From Apium graveolens (Eukaryota; Streptophyta; Magnoliopsida; Apiales; Apiaceae): DNA of 64,000 nucleotides. The position numbers were made by a program, and so were the translations under genes. Under the pieces are notes generated by a model, which saw nothing but the letters and a program-made list of their open reading frames with translations, searched no databases and was not told where the DNA came from. The stretch is from NCBI RefSeq assembly GCF_009905375.1, contig NC_133657.1, forward strand, positions 42,217,853 to 42,281,852, written 5' to 3'. Below, in pieces: positions 1-10,952 of the stretch; within the stretch, counting starts at the first letter, position 1; the number at the start of each line of letters is the position of its first letter.

Positions 1-2575
1 TGAGACGCGGATAGACTGAGGCGACAAGAAAGTAAGAAATTAGGAAAATTGGATGAAGGAAGGACCTTCAAGAATGTGAAGTGTAAGACCGGTGGCATGA
101 TACCCAGAAAGGGAGACGCCGGGTATGAAAGATATCCCAACATTAATGTGACTGTTGAGATAAACAACAAAAGTAAATATGGAATTATTAAGAAGAAGTT
201 CACGTTGAACACGACCAATATCTTCCAGAACATCCCTGTTGTCATTACCAAATTAGGACAGAAAAGCGGATAACCGTTGTTATCTTTTGGAGGCCATAAT
301 TGATTGACCTCATTTTGAATACAGATGTTATTGTGAAATTAGGCATATACTATCGAGGTAGGAATGATTGAATAAGACACCCTTATCAGGGATATATGAC
401 TTGATTTATCCATGGAAGGATGCATGTACCTTTTTAAAGGTGGAATTAAGGATAGAACATCGGTAACTTAAAATGAATCTTAGGGGAATGCATAAAGGCT
501 GGCATTTCACCCTTAATAGGGATAGTATGAGTTTTGACGGTATGAATTGGAAAGGATTAAGGTAATAACAACCTTTAAGAATCAGTGGAGAAATTTTCAG
601 AAGTATATAGACAATGATTCTGGTATTAATAAATGGTATCTTGATATGCCCTGTATCTAGGGAATACAGGAGGAACGATTCAAGGATAACCTTAGAGGTT
701 TTACAAGGAGAAAGGTAATAATCAAAGTTCTCAAGAATAGACATGTTGATAAAGGAAATATGACGTAATTATAATGATGCCAAGTGGGGCACGTGTTAAA
801 CCACGAGAAAGTATGGATCGAACCAGTAATGGTCGAAATTGTTCAGGGCAATTAGGACTTAAGATAAAAGATGTTCTAAGTATGATTGAGAGTCAGTCGT
901 GACAGTGATTAACCTCTAAAGACTGAGGCAATAACTTATGGAAAAACGGTGATTTTTTTTACTCATCAGATTTAAGGAAAACATCTTCACATAAGCTGTG
1001 ATTGAAATGAGGTAGAAAATTTATTTGGAGGTGGTTAAAATGACATTGACTGTAAGGAAATTTTACTATCAGGAAAGGCCAAAGAGGTGGCCGACACTTT
1101 AAAGGTAAGAGGATAATTATAGGCGCTTGTGCCGAAGGAATACAGTGATGATGGTTAAAGCTATGAAGGTTGTATTATGGTTTGGAAGATTGACATTCCT
1201 TCTGATGACTGTGCAATACCCAACCGTAATAGTAGTTGGTAAAGGTTTAATTCGTGTAATCGCCATGAGCGGGCTATCTATCTCAGAAGATACTATCTTG
1301 AGATAAGCCAGGACCATGTTTCAAAAAGGACTAGACGAACCCTTGAGTTAAGTCTTCTATTTAAGGCATACGATTAAGAATGGTATTAACCTGCTATCGT
1401 TGCTTTGACTGAAACTCTTCTGCAATTTTATCTACTTCATATCATGAAAGTACGTCAAGTTCAGGAGTGTTCTTCATGAATCATGAACGGTGATCATGTT
1501 ACCTCCTTAGGAGAATTAGATACGAGATGTATGGACTCCGTATGGTTAGATATTAAGATTTCATGGAAAGTGAATGACGACAGTAGGTCAGTGGTGGACT
1601 ATAGTAATGCAGCAATGATTCTGCGAGTAATGAGCTGATTACAACCGTGAGAGTTGTATTGGAATGGATGTTGAGATTGAGTACCACTAATCGGGTCATG
1701 GTAATGTATAAGTTATCATTGATAGACTAATTAAGTAGAGTATCTACCTATTGAATATTTATTCCTTCTTATGAAAAGAGAGTCGTATTACTATACGAGG
1801 AAGGTTGCGGTGCAAGCATAGAATTCTATTAACGATGATGTATAAAATGAGATTCCAGATTCGATTTTCGATGTCGAGGGAGTTTCAAAGGTGATTGAGT
1901 ATAAGCTCGAGGAAGAGCATGGGTCCATAGAATGATGGACGGAATAGCAAAAATATTTAGGCACGTGAAATGCGATGCTATAATACTTGATGTTGATATA
2001 AATACATATATGTTTTGTTCTTCTATGACAAACCTCTATAGTTCAGAGGTAGGTTCCAAGCCAGATATTTTGTGGCAGTATATTTTTTTTTCATATATAC
2101 AATTCTCTTCAATTCGTTCTTTTCTCTTCTTTTCATTTTGTATAAGCTGAGAAGAACAACCCTTCCAGAAGGGGAGGTATTGCCGAATGACTATCTATCT
2201 GTGTGATAGAAGCCTACTAGGATACCAGCTATTGTTTAATTGCTTGTCAAGTACTAAAGGCTGGCCACCTTCTGTACTAACTATGCGATATAACAAGTGT
2301 TCATGATCATAGTGATCTCTCAATAAATTCTTTTACTTCTATATGAAGGATTAAGCTTTCGAAGATAGAAGCAGCTGAAAAAGGAGTAGTAAAGTTGTGG
2401 TGGTATTCGGAATGGAAACACATTCGTGATGCTAAGGTTGACGAGGTTATTAAAAGGTTATAGAACGCTAGCGAGGAAAAGTATAACCAATATAATATTA
2501 GGAACGGAAGGTAGTAGCGATTACGAACTGGAAAAGAATGGGTATTGAGAAGTAAAAGCTCTAATGCTAAAAGCT
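1..2575 (+). other. Eroded internal region of A, no coding function recognised
   Basis: This stretch is nearly identical to 38117-40690 in element M. Short open frames (for example 49-273 on +, 406-744 and 1117-1317 on -) recur in M only because the two copies are recent relatives. None resembles a known retroelement domain. It occupies the place where protease, reverse transcriptase and integrase core should be, so the interior is either extremely decayed or has been replaced by unrelated sequence. Confidence 0.6.
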
Positions 2576-3294
2576 ATAATGAGAGTCTGTGCAATAGACT
2601 TGAAAGAAATTGGAATGATCACTTAACACGGATTGAGTTTTCTTACGACAATAGATCATATGTCAGTATTGAGATATCGCCTTATGAGATCCTTGAGGGA
2701 AGATAATGTCGATCTCCCTTATGTTAGGATGAAGTTGTAGAGCGCAAGATGCTCGAACCAGCAGTGGTCTAAAGGACCAAGGATATGATAGATCTAATCA
2801 GAGGACGGCTGGTAGTAGCCCAAGATGGACATGATAAGTATGTTGATTTGACACGAAAAGACAAAGAGTATGAAATAGGGGACCTAGTAATGTTATAGGT
2901 ATCCCTTGGAAAGAATTGATGAGGTTCGGAAAGAAAGGAAAGCTAAGTCTATAATTTGTTGGACCCTTGGATATATTAAGACGTTTGGGAAGTTAGCATA
3001 TGAGCTAGCCCTACCCCCGAACAGGTAGCAAGTCATAACGTGTTTCACGTATCAATGTTAAGGAAGTGTAATTCGGATGCCAGATAAATAGGGGCATATG
3101 AGCGCTTAGGCATGCGACCAGACATAACCTATAGGGAGCAACCAGAATGGGTTATAGATCGAAAAGGAACAAGTGCTTAGGAGAAGGGTTATCAAACTAT
3201 TCAGAGTTTGATGGAAGGACCACAATGTGGGAAAATTTACTCGAGAGTTAGAAAGTGCAATGCTAAGAGAGTATCCCTATTCATTTTCTATCTG
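2576..3294 (+). pseudogene. Integrase C-terminus and chromodomain remnant of A
   Basis: Conceptual translation in shifting frames gives the tail of a gypsy integrase: a block like CAIDLK followed by the SPYEILEGR-type motif, then the linker with KDKEYEIGDL, an ELALPPN-type block, and finally a chromodomain-like end with LRRRVIKLFRV and ELESAMLREYP. Stops are frequent. Two in-frame TAG codons (2725-2727 and 2896-2898) are at the same places in M (40842-40844, 41013-41015), so they predate the divergence of the two copies. A third stop (TAA at 2704-2706) is private to A, where M has CAA. In an active element this part would position integrase on DNA and target heterochromatin. Confidence 0.75.
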
Positions 3295-3312
3295 ATTCCG
3301 GGACGGAATCCT

Positions 3313-3328
3313 TTTAAGGAGGGGAGAC
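3313..3328 (+). other. Polypurine tract of A
   Basis: The purine run TTAAGGAGGGGAGAC lies immediately before the 3' LTR. It is the expected plus-strand DNA priming site of a gypsy element, and the same run precedes M's 3' LTR at 41430-41445. Confidence 0.85.
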
Positions 3329-4774
3329 TATAATAACCCCAATTTTTGGAAAAATTTTGAAACCCTTATGAATAGTGTTTTTGCTGAATGAGAAAACTTT
3401 TCATGCCACACTAGGTAGGGGTTCTTTTATGGATATTCTGAGATTTTATTGGCACTCTATATGGTATATAAGTGTATGTAAAGATCGTCAGAATCCAATT
3501 CCGAACACTTTGATTTTCCCGGAAATCCACTAGATACGGAAAGAATTGAGTATAAGGTAACATGATAAAAAGGATTTAAATTAAAGGATTATAAGAGAGG
3601 ATCATAAAAGGATTATAATGTATTGATAAAGGTTAAGGAAACCCAAGTAATAAGATCCTGGGTATGATCCCTCAAACGATAAACGAAAACGAAAGTTAAG
3701 CGAACCGTATAACAGATCAGCGGTCATTAGGCAAACAATTAGGAAGTTAATCAAAGAGATTAGAGGGGATGTTGTCATCCAACCAATGAGAAGAGGACAA
3801 AGAGGGGAGGATGACATCACATGATGACATAAGCATGACATAGGGAGGAAGGAGATGTGGTTGGTTTATAACCACACAAAGTCAAGGTTAGAAAGGTAAT
3901 TACCCAAAAACAAAACAAAAAGCAACCAACCAAGCCAAAACATTTCATTTTCATCAAAAAACACAAAACCCCCATTTTCTTAATGAAGCTCTCGGCCCCT
4001 TTTCTTAAAAAATGAAGATCCAAGCTCCACCACTTACTATTTAGCAAGGTATTTATCTAAGCTTCCCCATGGATAGTTACATACTTCCTATAAGTTTAAG
4101 CTTCTAATTCCAAGCCAATCTTTTTCTATAAATCATGGAAGAAGATGGTGAATAGTACTTTCTTGAAATTAATTTTTGTGTTCTTGATTTCTTTGAAAGA
4201 ACAAGCTTGTAGGAGGTTAGATTAAGGCTTCCATGGGCATTTCAAGGATCTTTCATGGATTAAAAGCTCCAAGGAAGGTATAAACTCCAAACCCTAGCTT
4301 TGGTTTTGAGTAATTAGGAATGAATATGATTGATATAGTATATGTGAAGCATGAGGCTTGTTTGTTTAAAGTTTGGTTGAGTTTGTAGAGATTAGTTGGT
4401 TTTGTGGTGTTTTTGGAGTTGTAAATCTTGTTAATTAGTTAATGAACTTAAGTATAACTTTTAGTTCATGTTTGAGGGTAGTATAAAGTTGATAATATTG
4501 AGTTGTTGGGGCTGTTGGAGTGTGTTTTGGATGGATGTTGGTTGTATGATTGATTTGGGGTTGATTGGTGGTTGTTTTGGAATGGTTTAAATTTGGGAAA
4601 TCGCGTAAACATAGCCGCCATAATGCCCGATTTACCGTAGACTGTTTTTGTTCTTAACATCAGAACCCTTAAACTCACTGCTAGATTTTGACCATTGCCA
4701 TGTTTAGATAGTTCATGTTACGAGCTTCGTTTTGATATGTGGTTCGTTTGATTCCGATGAACGGTTTAGGAGAA

Positions 4775-4798
4775 ACGGCCATTTTAAGTAATGGCCGT
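4775..4798. repeat. Perfect hairpin beside a deletion point in A's LTR
   Basis: ACGGCCATT and AATGGCCGT form 9-bp arms with a 6-base loop. The corresponding place in M's LTRs has mismatched arms. The hairpin ends within a few bases of the 330-bp deletion junction. Confidence 0.7.
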
Positions 4799-5164
4799 TT
4801 GACTCAGGCAAGTTTTCTACCCGTTATACTGTTGTTGTGATGTATATATGTATATGCATTATCTTGTGATAGATGCATGTTGCTTATTAGCAAATGTTGC
4901 GATATATTGAAGCATGCTGATATGGTATATATATGCATGCCTGTTTCGTATTCTTGCCATATATATCTGTTGGTTCAGTTGATAATACCTATGCTAGAGA
5001 ATAGCAGTAATTTGCATATACCCTTAGTATAGGGACCCAAAGGTGAAAACATTTTCTAAAACCGGGAGTCGAGGATCCCGAGTAGATTTTATATATATAT
5101 ATATTTATATATATATATGGTTATAGTTTTCAAAACTATTAATCGAATAAAGTTTATTCAATAA

Positions 5165-5445
5165 CTTTATTTTATTATTGAATATTATTTCGAATATTCA
5201 TCCGAGAACTTATGACTCCTTTATTTTATTATTGAATATTATTTCGAATATTCATCCGAGGACTTATGACTCCTTTATATTATTTATTGAATATTATTTG
5301 AATATTCATCCGAGGACTTATGACTCCTTTATATTATTTATTGAATATTATTTGAATATTCATTCGAGGGCGTATGACTCAGTTTATATTATTTAATGAA
5401 TATTATTTGAATATTCATTTGAGGATCTATGACTCCGATTATTGT
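5165..5445 (+). repeat. Five tandem ~55-bp units in A's LTR
   Basis: Each unit carries an inverted pair (GAATATT...AATATTC) followed by a conserved GAGGACTTATGACTC-type block. The same array is in both LTRs of M. Confidence 0.9.
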
Positions 5446-7206
5446 TGAGTTATATTCCTTATTTTATTAAAGAATAAGGTGTCGATAATCAAACTTATTT
5501 TTGATTATTCAAATAAAGATAGTACTTTCGTATAAGTATATCTTTGGTTATTTAATACTCATTTCAAGTATAAGTCTTACAACTTCTACTTCAATTATTT
5601 GTATAAAGATTATTCTTTATGGGAATATTATTTAAATAATAATATTCATACATTTTCTAAATATATTGGGACTGATTTACTTCATTAAATCAGCATTACT
5701 CCAAACACTCTTTAAAGTGTTTTCGAGTCTTCAAAATGATTTTTAAAAGTTAGAGCGGATCCCAAAACTCATTTTTATATTTAAGATCTTCCTTTTAAAA
5801 AGGGGATTTAAATACTCGCTCAAAACCTGAGGGATCCGGCTCTATGGTGTATTTTATATTCGCAACAAGGTTGCAGTTTTGGTAAATGAATTGATTACTT
5901 ACCCAACGTTCGGGAAGTAAGTCCATCTATCGAGTCGGCATAAGCAACATGGGCTCAGTGGGCGTCCATGATAGTGTAAGTGGCTCAGTGGGAGTCCATC
6001 AAATGCATAAGTGGCTGAGTGGCAGTCCAACATAAGGTCCTATTGCGACCAGGGTGATGACCAGTGGGGAATTCATCCATCTACTAGTAGAAAAGGTTAC
6101 TTATTGGTATCTTTGCCTGATCAGCAAGATATCAGGTTTATGCCAAAAATTTCTTTTCTTTCCAAATTCATTGGATATTGCAATTCTGTTCATACTTTAC
6201 ATGACAGAGGTTTTCAGGAAATGTATGAGAGATATATATAGGTGTATATATATATCGGGACTTAATGAAGTATCTCGTAACTTCATTTCATTCAATAATA
6301 TTTCAAAGATTGAATCTATTCAAGTATTATCTTGTAGTCTCATCTATGTGATGAACTTTTGAACTAATTATAACTTGAACGGTGGTAGTTCAACTAGTAT
6401 TTGGAAAAGATATAAGTATATTGGAGTATCTTGTAACTTCATCTTTTAAACTTATATCTAGTAAATGAATATCTTATGCATGACAAAGATTTTCAGAAAA
6501 ATGTTGAGACAAGGTTAGATATATGAGATCACCTTGCAACGATATTTTTATACAGTTATAAACTAGAACTTTGTGTATATTATACATGGAAGAGTATTTC
6601 CAAGATTTTGAAAAGTATATATATATATACTGAATATTTTGCGACTTCATCGCATTAAGATATCAAACTTGGTTCATTTCTTTTGACCAAGACTTTCATG
6701 AGTACTATGAGAAGGCTCATATACTGTAAATCATTATACATATTATTTTGGTGGGCTTGCTGCTCACCCTTGCTTTCTTCTTTCATCGCACAACAACAGA
6801 TAGAAAAGACGAATAGGACCAAGCTCCCGATTCGCAAGCGGTTAGAAAACGTTCCGCAGTTTTCTGGAAGCGTTGGTGCCGCCGTAGCTGAGGTAGGAGC
6901 TACCAATAGGCTAGGTTTTCAACTATTGATGAACCAGATTTATGTATATTTATGAATTGTAATAATGGCAAGGAATATGTAAATTTATTCAGAACCTTTT
7001 TAAGGTGTATTGGCATATAATTGTGGAATAAAACGACTTGTGTTATTTTTGAGTATTCATCTCTGAGACTATAACTTGTGGTGTGTGTGTGTGTATTGTG
7101 GGGTCACAGTACAGAGTAGTTGATTGGTTATTAAGATTGGGTGTTATTAAGGGAAATGGAACTCGTGACAACCCGGATCCCCGACCCCGGATTTGGGGGT
7201 GTTACA

Positions 7207-7665
7207 TTTACCGAAACGAATATTGTATCGAAAATATTACGCCGGGACCCGCGCAGAATAAACCATACGCCGGATCAAAAAAGTCGAAACATGGAATATG
7301 CTCGGAATATTACAATTAGGTTAGGAAGGAGTTCTTGGAAGAGTTTCGGGTTCCAAAAACGTAACAACGGTTGACGTCAGTTGGTTCCCATTTTTATAAA
7401 ATAGATTTTAAATACTCGGAAAAAGATTTTAGAAATTTCGTATGATTCTTATAAATCCATAAATCAACATCAAAATCATTAGGAAGATATGACAATTATC
7501 TATATTTTATTTTGGACATATAAAAATTAAAATACTCAATTAATATTATTTTTGAATATCCAAGTGCAGATAACACTTAACAATTATCTCACAGAATAGA
7601 TACTGAACACACATAATAATTATTTAATAGCAAAAATAATTACACAATATATCCCGGATATTACA
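7207..7665 (-). repeat. 3' LTR of B, portion right of insertion A
   Basis: It matches 16232-16690 of B's other LTR. It ends on + in CCCGGATATTACA, which read on the minus strand gives the LTR start TGTAATATCCGGG. The rest of this LTR must lie to the left of A, outside the window. Confidence 0.92.
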
Positions 7666-7682
7666 TCCTTCCCCCCTTAAAA
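7666..7682 (-). other. Polypurine tract of B
   Basis: On the minus strand TTTTAAGGGGGGAAGGA abuts the 3' LTR, the standard plus-strand priming position. F has the same tract at 50952-50968. Confidence 0.85.
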
Positions 7683-7703
7683 GGATTCTGTCCTCAGAAT
7701 CTC

Positions 7704-9068
7704 CTAAGAAAACAAATGAGGGTACTTTTCTCTCATATCACTTTCTAACTCCCAGGTTGACTCTTTAACCTTTGGGTTTCTCCATAATACTCTTACTAAC
7801 TTTACCACTTTATTTCTCAATACTTTCTCTCTCTCCTCTAGAATCTCTATCGGACTCTCTATATATGTCAAATCTGCCTGAAGCTCTATTGGCTCATATT
7901 CTATTACATGCCTGAAGTCTGGATTATATTTCTTCTGACGATCTTGCGCGGCTATCAATCTCTTTTGGATAATTTCAACAATTTCCTTTGTCTGCTGTAC
8001 CAGTTCAGGTCCAAGTATCTTGCGTTCTCCTACTTCGTCCCAATATATTGGAGATCTACATTTGCGTCCATAAAGGGCTTCATAGGGTGGCATCCCAATG
8101 CTGGCATGATAACTATTGTTGTAAGCAAACTCTACCAAAGGTAAATGTTCATCCCAACTTCCTTTAAAATCAATAGCACAAACACGTAACATGTCCTCGA
8201 TTGTCTGGATCATTCTTTCACTTTGGCCATCCATCTGGGGGTGATAGGCCGTACTCATATTTAGTTTTGTTCCTAAATATTCTTGAAAACTCTTCCAAAA
8301 TCTTGAATTAAACCTTGGGTCTCGATCAGATACAATAGACACAGGAACTCCATGACGAACTAAAATTTCCTTTAGGTACATATAGACTAACTTGTCGAGC
8401 GAAAATCTTTCATTTATAGGCAGAAAATGAGCTGACTTGGTAAGTCTATCTACTATAACCCAAATGGCATCATGATTAGCCCTTGTCCTTGGTAATCCAA
8501 CTATGAAGTCCATGGTAATATGTTCCTACTTCCACTCTGGAATCTCCAATGACTGTAACAATCCACTTGGTCTCTGATGCTCTGCTTTAACTCTCTGACA
8601 TATAACATTTGCTAACCCATTCCGCAATTTCCTTCTTCATGTCTGGCCACCAATAATTTTTCTTTAAATCTCTGTACATTTTGGTGCTCCCTGGATGGAT
8701 AGATATCTTGAACTATGTGCCTCTTGTAAAATTTCATTCCTCAGCTCCGTCACTGGTGGAATCCAAATTCTTGAAGAAAACCTAAGAATACCTTGATCAT
8801 CCTTCTGCGTGCATAATTCCTCACCTACCAAACGATTTATATCTTGATTACATTTTCCTAACACTTCTTTATTTTCTCCAACAACTCCGGCTGGAAAGTC
8901 ATACTGTATACTTTCGCTTCCTCAGGCTTGCAAACTCTAATTTCCAATTCCAATTTCTGAAATTCCTTATATATAGCTTCGGGTACTGATAATATATTCA
9001 ATCTTTCCTTTCGCCTCAATGCGTCTGCCACAACGTTAGCCTTACCAGGATGATAATTAATCGAGCAA
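7704..9068 (-). pseudogene. B integrase and chromodomain, frameshifted and internally deleted
   Basis: The core is well preserved from 8513 down: [13 protein letters not shown] holds the first catalytic Asp, [12 protein letters not shown] the second, and STAYHPQMDGQSER the Glu. Upstream, the N-terminal HHCC zinc-binding part (about 8514-8864) is broken by frameshifts. Downstream, about 77 codons present in F are missing between RQKKY and NPDF near 7910-7930; they would encode the integrase C-terminal domain with its PFEIL motif. The chromodomain-like end (LRNKVVKLVRVLW, STWELESDMREKYP) remains. The frame closes at 7704, shortly before the polypurine tract. Even without the frameshifts, the lost C-terminal domain would make integration unlikely. 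Confidence 0.88.
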
Positions 9069-9512
9069 TCATAGTCTTTGATCAACTCTAACCATCTCCT
9101 TTGCCTCATTAAGTTCCTTCTGTGTGAATATGTACTTTAAGCTTTTGTGATCCGTGAAAATCTCGCACTTTTCTCCATACAAATAATGTCTCCAAATCTT
9201 CAAAGCGAAAACTATGGCTGCTAGCTCCAAATCATGAGTAGGATACTTATGTTCGTGTGGTTTTAATTGCCTTGACGCATACGCAATCACCTTTTCGTGC
9301 TGCATTAAAACACATCCTAGTCCTTTGTGAGAAGCATCGCTATAAATTACGAAATTCCCTTGATCGTCTGGAAGTGTTAAAACAGGTGCTGTGATTAATC
9401 TCCGCTTCAACTTCTGAAAACTTTCTTCGCACTTGTCGTTCCATATAAACTTTTCATTATTGCGTGTAAGCTTTGTCAATGGTGTTGCAATCCTTGAGAA
9501 ATTCTGAACGAA
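9069..9512 (-). pseudogene. B RNase H domain
   Basis: The connection segment ([19 protein letters not shown]) leads into [10 protein letters not shown] with the first catalytic Asp, [16 protein letters not shown] with the Glu, and [11 protein letters not shown] with a later Asp. A TGA codon near 9510 (CGA in F) separates it from the reverse transcriptase. A frameshift near 9100, just after TQKELN, moves the following residues to another frame. This domain would remove RNA from the RNA-DNA hybrid during copying. Confidence 0.88.
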
Positions 9513-10442
9513 TCATCGATAATATCCCGCCAATCCTAAGAAACTTCTTACCTCAGTGGGTGTTCTCGGTCTCTCCCAATTCGTAATTGCCTCGATCTTT
9601 GCCGGGTCCACTTTGATCCCTTCGTTACTGGCTATGTGTCCTAAGAACTGAACTTCCTGTAGCCAAAACTCACACTTCGAGAATTTAGCGTATAATTTCT
9701 TTTTCCTTAAAACCTCCAAAGCCGTTCTCACATGTTCCACATGATCCTCTTCCGTCTTTGAATAGATTAAAATATCATCTATAAATACAATAACAAACTT
9801 ATCCAAATACTCCTTGAAAATTCTATTCATCAGGTCCATAAACAATGCCGGGGCATTGGTCAATCCAAAAGACATTACTAAAAACTCGTAATGTCCATAC
9901 CTTGTTCTGAAAGCTGTCTTTGGTATATCTTCCGGCTTGATCTTTAGTTGATGATATCCTGATCTTAAATCAATTTTGGAGAAATACTTGGCTCCCTTCA
10001 ACTGATCGAACAGATCGTCAATTCTGGGTAATGGATACTTGTTCTTGATCGTAAGCTTATTGAGCTCCCTGTAGTCGATACACAGTCTCATGCTTCCATC
10101 TTTCTTCTTAATAAATAATACCGGGGCTCCCCACGGGGATACACTGGGTCTGATTACTCCTTTCTCTAACAGCTCTTGCAATTGCTTCGATAGCTCTTTC
10201 ATCTCAACAGGCGCCATTCTGTACGGGGCCTTGGATACTGGTTCTGTTCCAGGTGCTAAGTCGATCGCAAATTCAATTTCTCTATCTGGAGGAAGTCCTG
10301 GTAACTCGTCGGGAAATACATCTGGAAATTCATTCACAACTGGAACATCTTCAAGTTTTGTTGGTTCTCGACTTCTGTCAATCACATATGCCATGAAATG
10401 CTCACATCCTTGTCGTAGTAACTTCTTGGCTTGAATCATCGT
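9513..10442 (-). pseudogene. B reverse transcriptase domain
   Basis: A single open segment of about 308 codons contains the main gypsy motifs: [43 protein letters not shown] and the catalytic FIDD (residues 219-222 of the segment), then FLGHI and [11 protein letters not shown]. The polymerase core therefore looks intact here. It is cut off from protease by a TAA (near 10455, CAA in F) and from RNase H by a TGA near 9510. It is the best-preserved coding block in B. Confidence 0.92.
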
Positions 10443-10952
10443 TAAGAACTTCTTTACTTATTTTTGACCCTTGAACGTTACTATCCTTTCGTCTGGCATT
10501 TTCACCATTACCTTCTTATTTCGACAATCTATCTGGGCATCGTGCCTAGATAACCAATCCATTCCTAATATAATGTCAAATTCTCCTAAATTAAATGGTA
10601 TCAAATCTACACAAAACTTACTACCATAAATCTCAACCTCACAATTCCCACAAACTTGATTCACAGATACACGTTCTTGATTTGCTAATTCCACAGTCAT
10701 TATTTCATTTAAACATTCAACTGGACAATTTAACTTACTAACAAAATCTTGTGAAACAAATGATCGAGTTGCTCCCGAATCTATTAACACTTTGGCACAT
10801 AAAGAATTCACATTAAGCGTACATGCCACGACATTCGTATCTTGGATCGCATCCTTCACCGACATATCAAAAATTCTAGCCCTTGAAGTCTCATTCACTG
10901 TTGGGGTAGATCCCATAATCCTTAATGCATTACTGACTGGGGATGATGTCTT
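10443..10952 (-). pseudogene. B aspartic protease domain
   Basis: After the second zinc knuckle the frame continues into a retropepsin-like domain: VLIDSGATRSFVS holds the DSG active-site triad and FDIILGMDWLSRHDA follows. The DSGA site is unchanged, but the polyprotein is stopped just after at KGQK. In a working element this cuts the gag-pol polyprotein in the particle. Confidence 0.88.

Larger units (their letters stand above)
1..7206 (+). mobile_element. Ty3/gypsy chromovirus 'A', 3' part, left end outside window
   Basis: The sequence from base 1 to 3328 aligns with the interior of the complete element M (38117-41445), and 3329-7206 aligns with M's LTRs. A is therefore a second copy of the same family, cut by the window edge. 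The LTR ends in GTGTTACA at 7206 and the next bases resume the LTR of element B, so A sits inside B's 3' LTR; the predicted target-site duplication is TTTAC (7207-7211), with its partner off-window. No intact coding frame remains. Relatedness to the Tekay/Del chromovirus clade is inferred from the integrase tail and chromodomain remnant and from the initiator-Met primer site seen in M. Confidence 0.9.
3329..7206 (+). repeat. 3' LTR of A (about 3.9 kb)
   Basis: It starts TATAATAACCCC (TG of the canonical end mutated to TA) and ends GGGGGTGTTACA. It is collinear with M's LTRs but lacks about 330 bp that M carries at roughly 33138-33468; the deletion point is near 4801. Inside are a TA-rich run (5089-5119), five 55-bp tandem units (5165-5445), three short GTAAGTGGCT-type repeats (about 5940-6040) and a GT run near 7080-7096. 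Confidence 0.93.

Noticed and set aside
49..273. 74-codon ORF also present at 38165-38389
   Set aside because: It is conserved only because A and M are recent copies, and has no recognisable domain.
406..744. 112-codon minus-strand ORF also present at 38522-38860
   Set aside because: It runs antisense within the decayed interior. Identity between copies reflects common descent, not demonstrated selection.
5165..5445. CRISPR-like regular repeats
   Set aside because: The units are contiguous tandem repeats without unique spacers, in a plant LTR.
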